A program made the position numbers and the translations under genes. A stretch of 64,000 nt of DNA from Sapria himalayana (lineage: Eukaryota; Streptophyta; Magnoliopsida; Malpighiales; Rafflesiaceae): contig JAREIK010000374.1 in NCBI GenBank assembly GCA_029783825.1, positions 366,996-430,995 of the forward strand, given 5' to 3'. This document shows positions 23,955-38,945 of this stretch, one piece after another; the stretch's first letter is position 1, and every line of letters begins with the position of its first letter. The notes beneath the pieces are model-generated. The model had not been told where the DNA came from. It saw nothing but the letters and a program-made list of their open reading frames with translations, and did not search any database.

Positions 23955-26001
23955 TGATAGAAAGATAGATAAATAGAAAGAACGATAGATCGATATATAG
24001 ATAGATATATAGACATATAGATATATCGACAAATAGAGAGAAATATAGATAGATAGATAGATAGATAGAAAGATAGATAAACAGATAGATAGATAAAAAG
24101 ATAAATAGATAGATAGATAAATAAATAGATAGATAGAGATATAGATAGAATATATGAAAGGCTAATTGACTAATAGTCTGAAACATAGAAATATAGTTAG
24201 ATAGTTTGACAAATAGAAAGATTGAAATATAGATAGTAAGTAAGTTAGTTAATTAGATAAATAGATAAATAAATAGATAAAAAGGAATAATATATTGATA
24301 GAATGATACATAGATACATAATGTTGATAGATAGATAAATAGATAGATATTTGGACATATAGGCATTTAGATAGACATTTAGACAGATAGGCAAAAAGAA
24401 AATTAGACAGATAGATATATATATATATATATATGTATATAAACATATAAAGAGAGTGACAGATAGATTGATAAATAAATAAATAGATAGATAGTTAGAA
24501 AGTTGGACAGATAACATATAGATATATAAAAAAATAAAAAAACTAGATATCTAGATATATAAACAGATTGACAAATAGATAGTTAGACAAATAGAAAGAA
24601 AGAAAGATAGATAAATAGAAAGATATTGAGATAGACATATATAAAAATTGATAGATTTAAAATAGAGAGAGGCAAATAAATAGATATATATAATATATAT
24701 AGATAAATAAATAGATAATTCAATTAATAGACATATAGAATAGATAGATATAAAATTAGATCGATAGATAATTAGATAGACATATATATAGATAGATGGA
24801 TAGAAAGATAGAAATATAGAAAGATTGATAAATAAAGAAAAAAATAGATAGATACAAATAGAAAATTATAAATAGATAGATAGACGGATAGCTAAACAAA
24901 GAAATAAATAGATATAGTGATAGACAAATATATAGATATATAGATAGACAAATAGATAGATGGATAGATATATAAATATATAGATAGAGAGATAAATAGT
25001 TAGATAAATAGAAAGTTAGATAGGTAGATACTTAGATATAAAAATATATAGATAGATAGATATAAAGGGAGTAAGATCTATATATATATAGATATATAAA
25101 TATATAGATAGACTAATAGATAGATAGATAGATTAATATATAGGATAGATGAATAAATAGGCAGATAGACAAATATAAAAATAGACAAATAAATGTCTAA
25201 AAGATAGACAAATAGTTAGATAAACCAATAGATAAATAGACAAATTGATAGACATATAGACTGATAGATAAATTGACAGATAAATATATAAATAGACATA
25301 TATATAGATATACAAATAGATAGATAGGTAGATAGGTAGATAGATAGCCATATGAATAGATAGATTAGAAGTCAAACAGACGGATAGACTGATAAATTGA
25401 TGAGTAGATGGGTAGATAGATATATAGACAGATAGACAAATAAACAAATAGATAGTTAAATAGATAGTCAAAATAGATAGATAGACTGATAGATAGATAT
25501 CCAAACATACAAATAGATAGATATATAGATAGATAGTTAGACAATTAAATAGAGTGATAGATTAATAGATATGTAGATAAAAGAAAGAAAGAATGATAGA
25601 TAGATACAAAGACGATTAGGTAGTTAGATATATAGATAGATAGATAAAAAGATAAATAGAAAGATACATAGAAAGTCAAATATATAGATTTAGAAAAAGG
25701 CATATATACAAATAGACAAATTGATAGATTGATTTAGAGATAGATAGATAAATAGACAATGAGATAGATAGATAAATATATATACAGATATACATATAAA
25801 TAGATAGAAAAATAAATAAATATGAAAGAAGATAGATAGACACATATAAAAATAGACACAGACAGATAGATAGATAGATAGACAAAAAATAGATAGAAAA
25901 AATAGACAAATAAAAAATTGACTAATATATAAAGACAAATAGAATGATACACAGATTGACATATAAATAAAAATATAGATTTATAGATTGTTAGTTAGAT
26001 A

Positions 26002-29000
26002 GTTATATAATTATACAGATATAAATATAGATAGAAAGATAAATAGATAGAGAGATAGACAGATAGATTGATTTTTAGATTATAGATAGATTTATAGATA
26101 GATATATAGAGAGAATGACAGATAAATAGATAAATAGACAAAAAGAAAGATAGACACATAGAAAGATAGTTACATAAAAAGAAAGAAAGAAAGAAAGATA
26201 AATAGATATATAGACAGATAGATAGATAAATAGATTGAAAGATAGATAAGTAGATAAATAGATAGACAGTTTGATAGATAAAGAGTATTTCACAAAGATA
26301 GATAAACACATTGAAACATAGAAAGATAGATAGATATATATATATATATATATATAGATTGAAAGATAGATAGATATACTGATAGATAGATAAAGAGATA
26401 TAAAGATAGATAGATAGATAGATATATATATATATATATATATATATAGAGTTAAATAGATAGATAGATAATTAGACAAATTAAAATATATATAAATAGA
26501 CACACAGATAGTTAGTTAGTTAGATAGATAGATAGAGATGTCTATAGATAGATAGATAGATAGATACATTCATACATACATGCATACATACATAGAGAAA
26601 TATAAATATTATTTAATCGACATTTAGACAAATATACATATAGCTAGATATATAGATTGACAAAATAGATTGATATATAGATAGATAGATAGACAAATAT
26701 ATAAATAGATAGATATATAGATAGATAGATAGGTAGTCAGAAAGAAAGATAGTCAAATAGTAAGATAGATATAAAGACATAGATAATTAGACAGATAGAG
26801 AGATAGAGATATAGTTAGATTTATAAATTTATTGAAAGAAAGAAAGATAGATAGATAGATAAAGAGATATATAGACTTATAAATAGATATATATATATAT
26901 ATATATAGTTTCTTAGATAGAGAGACAGACAGATAGATCGATAAATATATTTACAGATACAAAGATAGACATATAGACAATTAAACAAATAGAAAGAAAG
27001 ATAGATAGACATATAGACAGACAGACAGATAGTTAGTTAGATAGATAGCCAAATTGACATATAAATAATTACAATTATAGACTAATAGACAAATAGAGAA
27101 AGATATATATATATATATATATTGATAGAGAGATAGATAGATAGAAATATTAACAAATAGGCAAATATATAAATTGATAGATAGACTAATTGATATATTA
27201 ATACAAAGATAGATAGATAGACAGAATGACAGATAGAAATATTTCAAAATATATATAAAGACATATAGAAATATAAATATATTGATAGATAGATAGTCAA
27301 AAAGGCATATAACTAAATATTTAGATAGTAGACATATAGATTGATAGAAAAAATAAATATAGATTGCTAGATATATAGTAATATAGATAGATATAATGAT
27401 ATATAGATAGAAAGATAAAAATAGAAAGAGATAGATACATAGACAAATATAAATATAGATACATATAGATAGATATAAATGTAGACACATATAAAGATAA
27501 AAAGATATAAATATAGATAGATACCTTGGAACATAGATAGTTAGACAAATATACATAAATACATATAGATTGATATATAGATAGAGATATAGATATAAAA
27601 ATAGATAGAGATATAAATATATAGATAGACAGATAGACTAATAGATAGATATATATACATATAGATTGATATAGATATAGATATATAGATAGACAGCTAG
27701 ACTAATAGATATACATATATACATATAGATAGATAGAGGTATTGAAATTCAAACTTAGAAGATAGATAGATCGCCATATAGAAAAATAAAATGATAGTCA
27801 GATAGACTGATAGATAGATAGATATATACATAGAAGACATATTTGGATAGATAGATAGATAGATTGATGATGATAGATTGATATATAGATCGATGACTAA
27901 TAGACGATATATATAAGACATTTAGATAGTTACATAAATAAATAAATAAATAACTATATATATATTAGATCAGATACACATTTATACATATCGAGAAATA
28001 GAAGATAAGATAGACAAACATATTATGTAGATATATGAGATACACTAATAGGCTATTGATATATATTAGATACATAGATAGATAGATTGATGATTGACAT
28101 ATAGACACATAGAAACACAAGATAGTATATAGATATATTAGACAAATCGACAACATAGATACTAGGAATGTACTAGCTAGATAGATAGCCAAATAGAAAG
28201 ATAGCTAGAGATACTAATATATAGATAGATAGAAAACATATAAATAGATAGACATATAATACAAATAAAAAAATAGATACATATAATGATTAACATATAG
28301 ATAGATTGATATATATACAGATAGATAAATACATAGATAGACATACAAACTGATAGATTTATAGATATATAGATAGATAGATCTACACATTGATTGATAT
28401 ACAAATATACATAAAGATGATTAGATAGTTAGATAGATAGAGAGATTGAATGATAGATACTTAGACAGTTATACATATAGATAGATAGATAGATAGATAT
28501 ATAGACAGATAGATAGATATATAGATCGATAGATAGAAATATTAATAGATAGATAAATAGACTGATATACAGATAGACATATAGATAGATAGATATTTAG
28601 ATAGATAAATAGTTAGATAGATAGATAATTAGATAGATAGATAGACCTATAGATAACTATACAAATAGACTAATAGATAGAAAGACATTGAATCATAAAT
28701 AGATAGATAAATATATACTCAGATAGATAGATAAATAGAGATATATATATATATAAACAGATAGACACTTAGACTAATAGAATAATAGACAAATATATAG
28801 ATAAAGTGATAAATACATAAGCATCAATAAAGATAGATATATAGGCAGAAAGATCGATTAATAAATAGACAGATTCACAAATAAATTAATAGACAAATAT
28901 ACACGTAGATATATAGATATATAAATAACTATAAAGATAGATAAATAAATAGATAGATAGATAAACACATAAATAGATAGACAGATAGACAATTAGACAA

Positions 29001-30450
29001 ATAGATAGATAGACTAATAGATAGTTAGATAGTTTGAAAGATATAAAGATAAATAAATAGATAACTAGATATATAAATAGACAGTTAGACATTTAGGCAA
29101 TTAAATATATTGATAGAAAGATAGACATTTAGATAGATTGATAGATAGACAAATATATTAATGGATAGATAAATAGAATGAATGATAAATAGATAGATTG
29201 ATAGATAGATTGATAGGCATATATATATATATAAAAAGATAGACAGATAGATAGAAAATAAATAGATAGATAGATATAAAGATATATAGATAGATTGATA
29301 GACAGAAAAACAAATAGATATATAGATACTTAGAATAATAGATAAATAGATAGATAGACAGACAGATATATAGATATATAAATAGAAAGAAAGATAGATA
29401 GATATAATAATAATAGAGATATAGAATATATAGACTATATAGACAGATAGATAGATATATTAATAGATAGATCGAACAGATACATAATACTAGAAAGAAA
29501 GAAAGATAATAGATAGATAGATAAAAAAATAAAAGATATATAGAGAGATAGATAGAATAGTTGATATTCTAATTGACTAAAAGTATGAAACATAGAAATA
29601 TAGTTAGATAGCTAGAAAAATAGAAAGATTGATATATAGATAGTAAGCGAGTAGTTAATTAGATAGATAGATAAATAAATAGATAAAAAGGAATAATAGT
29701 TTGATAGATTGATACATAGATACATAGGCTGATAGACAGATAGATAGATAGTCATTTGGATATATAGGTATTTAGATAGATTGAGATTTACATAGATAGG
29801 CAAATAAAAATTAGACAAATAGATATATAGATAGATTTATAGGCATATAAACTTATAAAGAGATAGACAGATATATTGATAGACAATTAAATGGATAGAT
29901 AGTTAGAAAGTTAGATAGATAGACATATTGATATATAAAATATTAAAAAATAGATATCTAGATAAATAAATAGATTTACAAATAGATAGTTAAAGACATA
30001 GTTAGATAGAAAGATATACAAATAGAAATATATAGAGATAAATATATAGATAGATTGACAGATTTAAAATAGAGTGAAAGTCAAATAAATAAATAGTTAG
30101 AAAGATATATAGATAGCTATATATAGAGATAAATAGATAATTAGATAGATAGACATATAGATATATAGATAGATAGATACTTAGATAGACATATATATAG
30201 ATTGATGGATAGAAAGATATAAAAATAGAAAGATTGATAGATAAACAAAAAAGATAGATAGATAGATAAACAGATTAAGATAGGTAGATAGACATACAAA
30301 ATGATAAATTGATAGATAGATAGATGGATAGCTAGACAAACAAATAGATAGATATTGTGATAGACAGATATATAGATACATAGATAAAAAAATACATATA
30401 TAGATAGATAGATAGAAAATCATATTGAAAGAAAGAAAGAAGATAGATAG

Positions 30451-30480
<30 letters not shown>
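26002..30480 (+). repeat. Large satellite unit, copy C
   Basis: Markers lie at 26002, 26951, 28766, 29589 and 30061 in the order seen in copies A and B. Distances from copy B to copy C, after removing LINE-B, are about 5.4-5.7 kb. Similarity to B is still visible near 30245-30375 (matching about 24840-24960). The 27.7-28.2 kb part is more deletion-prone than its counterparts. Confidence 0.75.

Positions 30481-30488
<8 letters not shown>
30467..30488. repeat. (AC)n microsatellite
   Basis: A pure AC run following an AT run, near the end of large unit C. A similar AC run lies at 60060-60081. Confidence 0.85.
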
Positions 30489-30489
<1 letters not shown>

Positions 30490-32077
30490 AGATAGATAGA
30501 TACAATGAATGATCGGATAATAGACTTATAGTCTAATAGATAGAAATATAGATAGATTGTTAGATTGAGAAAAAGATTGACAGATACAATATTAGATAGA
30601 TAGATAGATATGAAAATTGTTAGATAGACATTTACATAGTAAGACATTTATATAGATAATCATTTAGATAGATAGACAAATAGACAGATAAATAGATAGA
30701 GTGTTATATAGATTAACATATAGATAGATAAAGAGATAGACAATTAGAAAGATTGATAGAAGGAAAATATAGAGATAGACAAATATATAGATAGATATTT
30801 AGATAGAGAGATAGATAGATATATAGTTAGATAAATAGATAGAAATGAGATAATTAATTAGATAGACATCTAGACAATTTGATGGATAGAGAGATAGACA
30901 TATAGATAATTAGATAATTAGACAGATAAATATATAGATAGATAGAAAGTTTGACAAATAGGCAAATAGAAAGTAATCACATAGACCAAAAGACAAATTG
31001 AAAGATATATTGATTTTTAGATAAACATATAGATAGTTTGAGAAGTAGATAGATAGACAGAAACATAGATAGAAAAAATATAGATAGATGGACAAATATA
31101 TTGGTAGATAGATATACAATTGACATATAGATAGATAAAATGATATATAGATAGATTTATAGATAAATATACACATAGACAGCTAGATAGATAGATAGAC
31201 AAATAGACATAAACAGATAGAAAGATAAATAGATAAAAAGATAGACAAATAGATTGATAGACATATAGATAGATAAATAGATACACAGATAGATAATTGA
31301 TAGTTAGAGATAATGATAAAGAGATATATAATAGACAGATACATAGATTGGTTGATTGACATATAGATAGATAGATATATAGACAAATATAGACTTAGAG
31401 AGATAAAAAGATAAACATATATAGATATAGAAAGATAAACTATTAGACAAATAGATAGATAAATAGAAAGAAATATTGAAAGATAAACAAATAGACATAT
31501 AGATAGATTGATATATAGATTAACAAATAAATTGTCATTAGATAGAGATATAAATTGATATACGCATAGATAGATAAATAGATAGATATACATATATATA
31601 GATAAATAAAAATCCAGATAGATAAATAGACATAAAAAAAGATTAAAAGATAGATAGAAAGAAAGACAAGCAGATAGATAGACAGAAAAATAGATCGATT
31701 CATAAAAAGTCAAATAGATAGATATACATATAGATATATATATATATATATCTATAGATAGATAGATCAATATATTGACACATTGATATAAATATAGATA
31801 GATAAATAGATAAAAAGATAAATAGACAGATAGATAGATAGAAAGATACACATATAGATAGATAGATAGTAGATAGTAGATAGAATAGAAGCTAAAGAAA
31901 TAGAAAAATTGACAAATTTATAGATTGACAGATATATAGATAGTCAGATAGAATGAAAGATAGATTGATCAAATGATAGATAGATTGATCAAATGATAGA
32001 TAGACAGATAGAATGATAGATAGATAGGCAGAAAGATTGATAGAGATAATACCACAAAGATAGATAGATCGATGTAT

Positions 32078-32079
<2 letters not shown>

Positions 32080-32120
<41 letters not shown>
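32080..32120. repeat. (AT)n microsatellite
   Basis: A pure AT run of about 41 bases in satellite block 2. A similar run lies at 33112-33149. Confidence 0.85.
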
Positions 32121-32121
<1 letters not shown>

Positions 32122-33099
32122 TCAAATAAATAGATATACAAATAGATAGATAGAAAAATAGATAGACAAAAAGATAGAAAGAAAGATAGATAGACAAATA
32201 GATAATTACATATGAAGATTGGTAGATAGAGAGATAGATAAATAATTAGATATATAAAAACACAGATACACAAATAGATAGATATATAGTTAGACAAATA
32301 GATAGAAAGATAGATATATATACATACAAGTAGACTATATAGACTGATAGATACATAGGCCATTAGACAGATAGATAGATATATTGATAGTCATATAGAC
32401 ATATAAACATATAGATCCATCGACATATATATAGATAAACCTATAGAAAGACATATAGATAGATAAAAATATAGACAAATAGATAGATATTGAAATAGAT
32501 AGATATATAGATAGGTAGAGATATAAATTTATAGATTTATAAATATACTAATAGATAGATAGATATACAAATAGACATATAGATAGATAGATATATAAAC
32601 ACATAAACACATAGACACATATACAAATTGGCACATAGATAGATAGAAAAATAAACAGATAGACAAATACACACCTAGACAGAAAGTTAGATAGAATAAT
32701 AGACAGATAGATAGATAAATAGATAGGCATATATATAGATAGATAGATAGATACATAAAGAGATTGATAGATAGATAGATATATAGAAAGAAAGTCATAC
32801 TAATAGAGAAATAATTAGATTTATAGATAGACATATAAACATATAGAGATATAGATGGATTGATAGATATTTATATATCGATAGATAAATTGATTGACAA
32901 ATAGAGAAATAAATATATATATGCATAGTCAATAAGATAGATAGATATACAGATAGATCAATAGATTCATAGCAAGTTATATAAATTGACATATAGACAC
33001 ATATAGATAAATAGAAAGATAGTTTGATTGATAGATATGAAAATAGATAAATAGATAGATAGATAGAGAGATAGTTAGATAGCCAAATAGATAGATAGG

Positions 33100-33151
<52 letters not shown>

Positions 33152-33179
33152 TAGATAGACAAATAAAAATTTAGACAAC

Positions 33180-33225
<46 letters not shown>

Positions 33226-34400
33226 CACATATATATATATATACACATTGACAAATAGTTAAATAAATAGAAAGACAGACAGACAGATAGATATATATAT
33301 ATAGATAGTTAAACACATAGACAGACAGATAGATAGTAAAATAGATAAAAAAATAGATAGATAAGCAAATAGGTAGATTGGGAGATAAAGAGAACGAAAA
33401 ATAGATATATAATTATAAATATACAAAAATACAACTTGATTTATAGATAGATAGATAGATAGATAGACATTTAGACAGATTGTTTGAATGACTCATAGAG
33501 AGTTAGTCAAATTGATAGATAGATAGATACACAAATAAATAAATAGACAGATAGGTACATAGAAATGTTGGTAGATATATAGATAGATAGATATATAGAT
33601 ACATAGATAGAGAGAAAGATAAATAAACAATAGATATACATAATGATAGAAAGATAGATAACTAGATAGATAGATAGATAGCTTGACAGATCGACAAATA
33701 GATAGATAGACTGATATACTAAAATACTAATAGATAGAAAGATATTTAGATAATTAGATAGATAGACAGATAGACAGATAGATATATAGATAAATAGATT
33801 GATTGATAGAAAGATAGTTAGATAGTTCGATAGATAAATTGTTAGATAGATAGACAGATATAAATATAAATAGTTTGTAGCTACATAGATCGATAGATAG
33901 AAATATAGACATTTAGATAAATAAACAAATAAATAGATAGACATATAGATAGATACACAAATATATAGATAGTTAGATAGATAGAAATATATATATATAT
34001 ATATATAGAAAGATAGATAGATAGACAAATAGATAGATAGATAAACAAAAATATAGATAGATAGATAAACAGATAAACTAATAGACTAATAGATAGCTAG
34101 ATAGATAGATTTATATATATAAAGATAGATAGGCAGATATACAGATAGACAAATAGATAGATAGATATACAAATAGTCACATGCACAAAAACAGAAAGAT
34201 AGATTGATAGATTGATTGATTGATAAAAATTCAAGTAGTTAAAATTACATATTGATAGACAGACACATAGATAAATATACATATAAAAATATAGATAGTT
34301 AGGAAAATAAATAGATAGTCATATAGATATATAGATAGGTAGATAGATAGATAGATAGAAAAATAAAAAGATAGATATATAGATAGATAGATAGATTCAT

Positions 34401-35012
34401 GAATAGATATAAATATAGAAAGATAGATTGATTGACAAATAGATAGATAAAAAGATAGACACATAGAGAGCTAATATATAGATAGATAGATATTGATATA
34501 GAATGATTGATTGATAGAAAAAGAAACAAATAGATATATAAAGAGATAGAAAGATAGGAAGATATACATAAAGATATATAAATAGATATATATATTGATA
34601 TATATATATATATATAGATATATAGATAGATCAATAAATAGTGAGATAAATATATATACACAATGATATAAATATAGATAGATAGATAAATAAATAGATA
34701 GGAAGATAGATTGATAGCCGGATAGTTATATAGATAGTTGGACACACTATAAACTTTGTAAATAGATAGATAGATATGCAGATAGATAGATAGTCAGATA
34801 AGTAAATACACACATATATAGATTGATTGATAGATAGATAGATATACACATATATAGATAGTTAGAGAGATAGATTGAGTTACAAATATGCAAAAGACAA
34901 GTAGATAGATTTATAGTTAGATAGATAAAAAGATTAGCAGATATACAGATAGAATGATAGATATATACATAGATAGATTTTATGATAGGCACATAGATAT
35001 AAAGACAAATAG

Positions 35013-35066
<54 letters not shown>

Positions 35067-35844
35067 TGTGTGGGTGAGTATGTGTGTGTGTGTGCATATA
35101 TATGTGTATGTGTGTGTGTGTGTAGACAAATAGATAGATAAATAGATAAGCATATCATTAGATATGTAGATAGAACGATTAATAGATATAAAGATATATA
35201 TATATTTAGATAGATAAATAAATAAATAATTAAATAAAAGGATATATAGAGTCATATAGATTATAGACAGTCAAATAAATAAATATATAGAGAGATAGTC
35301 AGATAGTCATATAAATCGATAGAAAAATATTTGATAGGTAGATTGGAAAATATGTAGATATATAGATATATAGGTAGATATGTATATACATAGATAGATA
35401 GATAGATATATAAGCAGTTAGACAGATAGATATATAGATATAATGATATATAGATTGACAGATAGATAGACAGATAGATAGATAGACAGATACATAAAAA
35501 GAAAGAGAGACATAGATAGATAGATAGATTGATTAATTGAATGATTTTTAGTCAAATAAATAGATAGATAGATAGATAGAGAGTCAGATAGATAGATAGA
35601 TAGATAGACAGAAAAATAGATTGACAGATAGATAGAATGATAAATTGATTGATTTATTGATGAATAGATATAAATATTGAAAGATAGATAGATTGACAAA
35701 TAGATAGATAAAAAGATAGACACATAGAGAGCTAATAATTAGATAGATAGATAGATAGCGATATAAAATTATAGATTGATAGAAAAAGAGACAGATAGAT
35801 ATATAAAGAGATAGAAAGATAGGAAGATAGACATAAAGATATAT

Positions 35845-35884
<40 letters not shown>

Positions 35885-36255
35885 ATAGATATATAGATAG
35901 ATCAACAAATAGTGAGATAAATATATTTACACAATGATAGAAATATAGATAGATAGATAGATCAACATATAGGCAGATAGATTGATAGCCAGATAGTTAT
36001 ATAGATAGTTGGACACACTATAAACTTTGTAGATAGATAGATAGATAGATATACAGATAGATAGATAGTCAGATAAGTAAATACACACATAGATAGATAA
36101 ATAGATAGATAGATAGATAGATATATATACACATATATAGATAGTTAGAGAGATAGATTGAGTTACAAATATGCAAAAGACAAGTAGATAGATTTACAGT
36201 TAGATAGATAAAAAGATTGGCAGATATATAGATAGAATGATAGATATATAGATAG
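34401..36255 (+). repeat. Tandem duplication of about 1.27 kb in satellite block 2
   Basis: Copy 1 is about 34401-34975 and copy 2 about 35662-36255. Shared words: gaatagatataaatat at 34401 and 35662, gacacactataaactttgta at 34741 and 36012, and caaaagacaagtagatag at 34891 and 36174. Offsets rise from 1261 to 1283. The copies are closer to each other by eye than those of the 5-kb units, which suggests a younger event. Confidence 0.85.
35020..35123. repeat. Compound microsatellite (AT)n-(GT)n
   Basis: A pure AT run from 35020 to about 35063 passes into GT-rich DNA up to 35123. On the minus strand this yields a Thr-His-rich open frame that is not a gene. Confidence 0.9.
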
Positions 36256-36872
36256 ATAGATAAATTTAATGATAGACAGATAAACAAATAGACTAATAGA
36301 CACATAGAAAGATAGAAAGAAAGATATATAGATAGATAGATAGCTATATAGATAGATAGCTATATAGATAGATAGATAGATAATAGATAGATGGATGGAC
36401 AGATATGAAAAAAAACAAATAACTAGATAGATAAATAGATAGCTGGATAGATAAACAAATAGACATATAGACTGATATAATTATAGACTGATAGATAGAA
36501 TGATTGTGAGATAGATAAATAGATAAATAGACAAATAGATAGATATATAGATAGATAGTTAGATAGTTAGAAAGTTAGATAGTTAGATAGATAGACTGAT
36601 TAACATATTGATATATAGAGAGATAGACAATTATTTAGATAGATAGATAGATAGACAGATAAATAGATAAGTAGATAGAAAGAAAGAAAGATAGATAGAT
36701 AAATAGATAGATAGATCGATACATATATGATTAGAAAGATTGATAAAGTGATAGATAGATAGATAGACATAATGAAAATTAGATAGTTTGATAGTTAGAT
36801 AGTTAGACAAATAGATATATAGAAAATTAATAGTCAGATAGTTACATAGATACATAGTTAGATAGACATATA

Positions 36873-38222
36873 TGTTAGTAATAATGCTCTAGGCCTCTCA
36901 TATTGACATGGTTTTTTGACTATTTGTGAGAATTAATTATTTTGATGATTTGCATGTTTATTATATATAATAATTTTGAATAATATTTTTAATTATTTTA
37001 AATGTCTCTAATCAGTTATTAATATGAAAATAACAACAAATTTAACTTAGTATAAAGTTTGATTGATATTCATGGGATGAATATATTTATCAAATACAAA
37101 TCAAATTTATATATATTTGCTGAGTACAAATATTACACAGACCTATCTTTAGTATAATATATGGATCAAAGTCATAAGTTAATCTCTATAGCTATATTAT
37201 TAAACCATTTTGCATTAGATCGCTATAGTTCTCAACATAAGGAATATTGTGTTTTAATATAATCAAATATTGTCTTTAATCAGATGACTATAAAAGTTAT
37301 ACTTGAACATAATAACAATTATGTAGTGAGATATGAGTGATAAAGATGGAATTTGTCCATCTTATTATGAGAGAGATGTCACTAGGTCCCCTCGATAATT
37401 ATGACTGAGAAAAAAATTATGTCATTGGCTATATTAAGGTTATCTCGAATCATGAGCTTTTCATTTAACTTGGGTAGTCATAATGTCTTACTAGATGCCA
37501 CTTTTGACTTGTAGGATAAAAATGTGATTTAGGCCTACTGATAATATTAATTGAAAATTTAGAGTTGCATATTAAGAAGGAATAATAATGGTTATGGTTT
37601 TTTATTCTCTGTAGTAAATTTAAATGATGAGATTATTTTAAATCACAAATAACAAATAGTTATTATTTAAATTTAAATTTAATTTTGAGAAAGATAAAAT
37701 TTATGATTTAAATAAGTAATTATTTTGTTACATTGAACTTAAGTTTTAATGAATAAACTCATTTAAAAAGAGTTTTTAAAGAAAAGAATTTAAGTTGTTA
37801 TTATTTAAAAGAGTTTTAAATATATACTTAATATAATTATGACTAAAACCATAGCAGACTTGAATATATATATGTGAGACATATTTGATGCAAGTATTCA
37901 TCTTTTGTAAAATAGATAAAATCCTTTTCATTTTGAGAAGTCAAATCTGAACTAGCATTCAACAAGATCAATCATTATTTATGTGTGGATACATGTAGAG
38001 GGTTGTAACTTTTCAAAAAGGCAGCACCTTTGATGATTCGAATAAACCTCAACACCACTTTGAAGGCTTGACGAATCGATCTACAAGTTGTAAGTTTCAT
38101 TTACCCTTCCTTAGTGTTTTTATGAATTGCATGTGATCCTTGGTGGATTAAGAAATAAAAATTATAAATTCTATTGTGTTTATGTTCTAATTAGATTGAA
38201 TATTAAGCCCAAAATCCCAACA
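36873..38222 (+). repeat. Probable 5' LTR (1350 bp)
   Basis: It begins TGTT and ends AACA, the usual TG...CA inverted ends. It is AT-rich, with no coding frame. Its identity rests on the primer-binding site next to it; no second LTR is present for comparison. Confidence 0.55.
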
Positions 38223-38223
38223 G

Positions 38224-38235
38224 TGGTATCGAAGG
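38224..38235 (+). other. Probable tRNA-iMet primer-binding site
   Basis: tggtatcgaagg agrees at 9 of 12 positions with the common plant site tggtatcagagc, including the first seven. It lies one base after the probable LTR end. Confidence 0.55.
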
Positions 38236-38636
38236 AACTTGTGTTTTCATAAAAATGGAAAATGCCATATTTTATCATATGTATGTGATGTATATGATCC
38301 TGACATGATTTGCATTTTTGAATATATATGATATTATTGTTTGTGTGATCAACATAGTTAATAGGTTTTGTTAAGGTATTAATTGATTGAATCTGAAAAC
38401 TAAAATGATTCATTAGTATGATTGAGAATTTGAATGTGATATTTCCATTAAAGTGTTTAATAATATGATATATGACCCTAGGTTTGTCTTAATCAGATTA
38501 ATACATGTACTAAATTCATATATCAATTTTGATTTATTAGTAATTGTTTATGGTGGTGCCAAAATAAGTCCTATGTGTAATGAGATTACAAAATATGTTG
38601 CTTTAATGTGATTTTGATGGCTTTCGGCTTATTTTA

Positions 38637-38945
38637 AATTTATTGATAATATCAATAAAAAATTTATTAATGAGATTAATAAAAATTTATTAATGAGATT
38701 AATAAAAATTTACTGATGAGATCAATGAAACTTTATTGATGAGATCAATGAAAATTTATTGATAAGATCAATGAAAATTATTGATGAAATCAATGAAAAT
38801 TTATTGATAAGATCAATAAAAATTATTGATGAGATCAATGAAAAATTATTGATGAGATCAATGAAAATTTATTGATGAGATCAATGAAAATTTATTGATG
38901 AGATCAATGAAAATTTATTGATGAGATTAATGAAAATTAAAAATT
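38637..38945 (+). repeat. 23-bp tandem repeat in the LTR-element leader
   Basis: About 13 copies of a 22-23-base unit, typical form atttattgatgagatcaatg plus aaa. Each unit contains attgat-gag-atcaat, a six-base inverted repeat around three bases. Early copies differ (ataatatcaataaa), while later copies are nearly identical. Confidence 0.9.

Larger units (their letters stand above)
14099..26001 (+). repeat. Large satellite unit, copy B, interrupted by LINE-B
   Basis: The same markers lie at 14099, 15158 and 17168, then after LINE-B at 24182 and 24654. Without the 6171-base insertion the gap from the third to the fourth marker is 843 bases, against 683 in A and 823 in C, so the two halves belong together. 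From about 25686 (agatttagaaaaaggc) the sequence matches the region just before copy A (about 9436). Confidence 0.8.
23943..36872 (+). repeat. GATA-type tetranucleotide satellite, block 2 (12.9 kb)
   Basis: Same composition and strand polarity as block 1. It holds the second half of large unit B, copy C, and a separate 1.27-kb duplication near 34.4-36.25 kb. Short pure runs of (AT)n, (AC)n, (GT)n and (CATA)n are scattered through it. No gene is seen on either strand; long minus-strand frames are repeat read-through. Confidence 0.95.

Noticed and set aside
9759..30480. CRISPR-like or phage-like repeat arrays
   Set aside because: The repeats are tetranucleotide-based and eukaryotic in context, with no spacer structure.
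34934..35255. Thr-His-rich minus-strand frames
   Set aside because: They are produced by the (GT)n run read on the other strand.
38180..38413. 77-residue minus-strand frame in the LTR fragment
   Set aside because: It crosses the probable LTR end and primer-binding site, and its content matches nothing recognisable.
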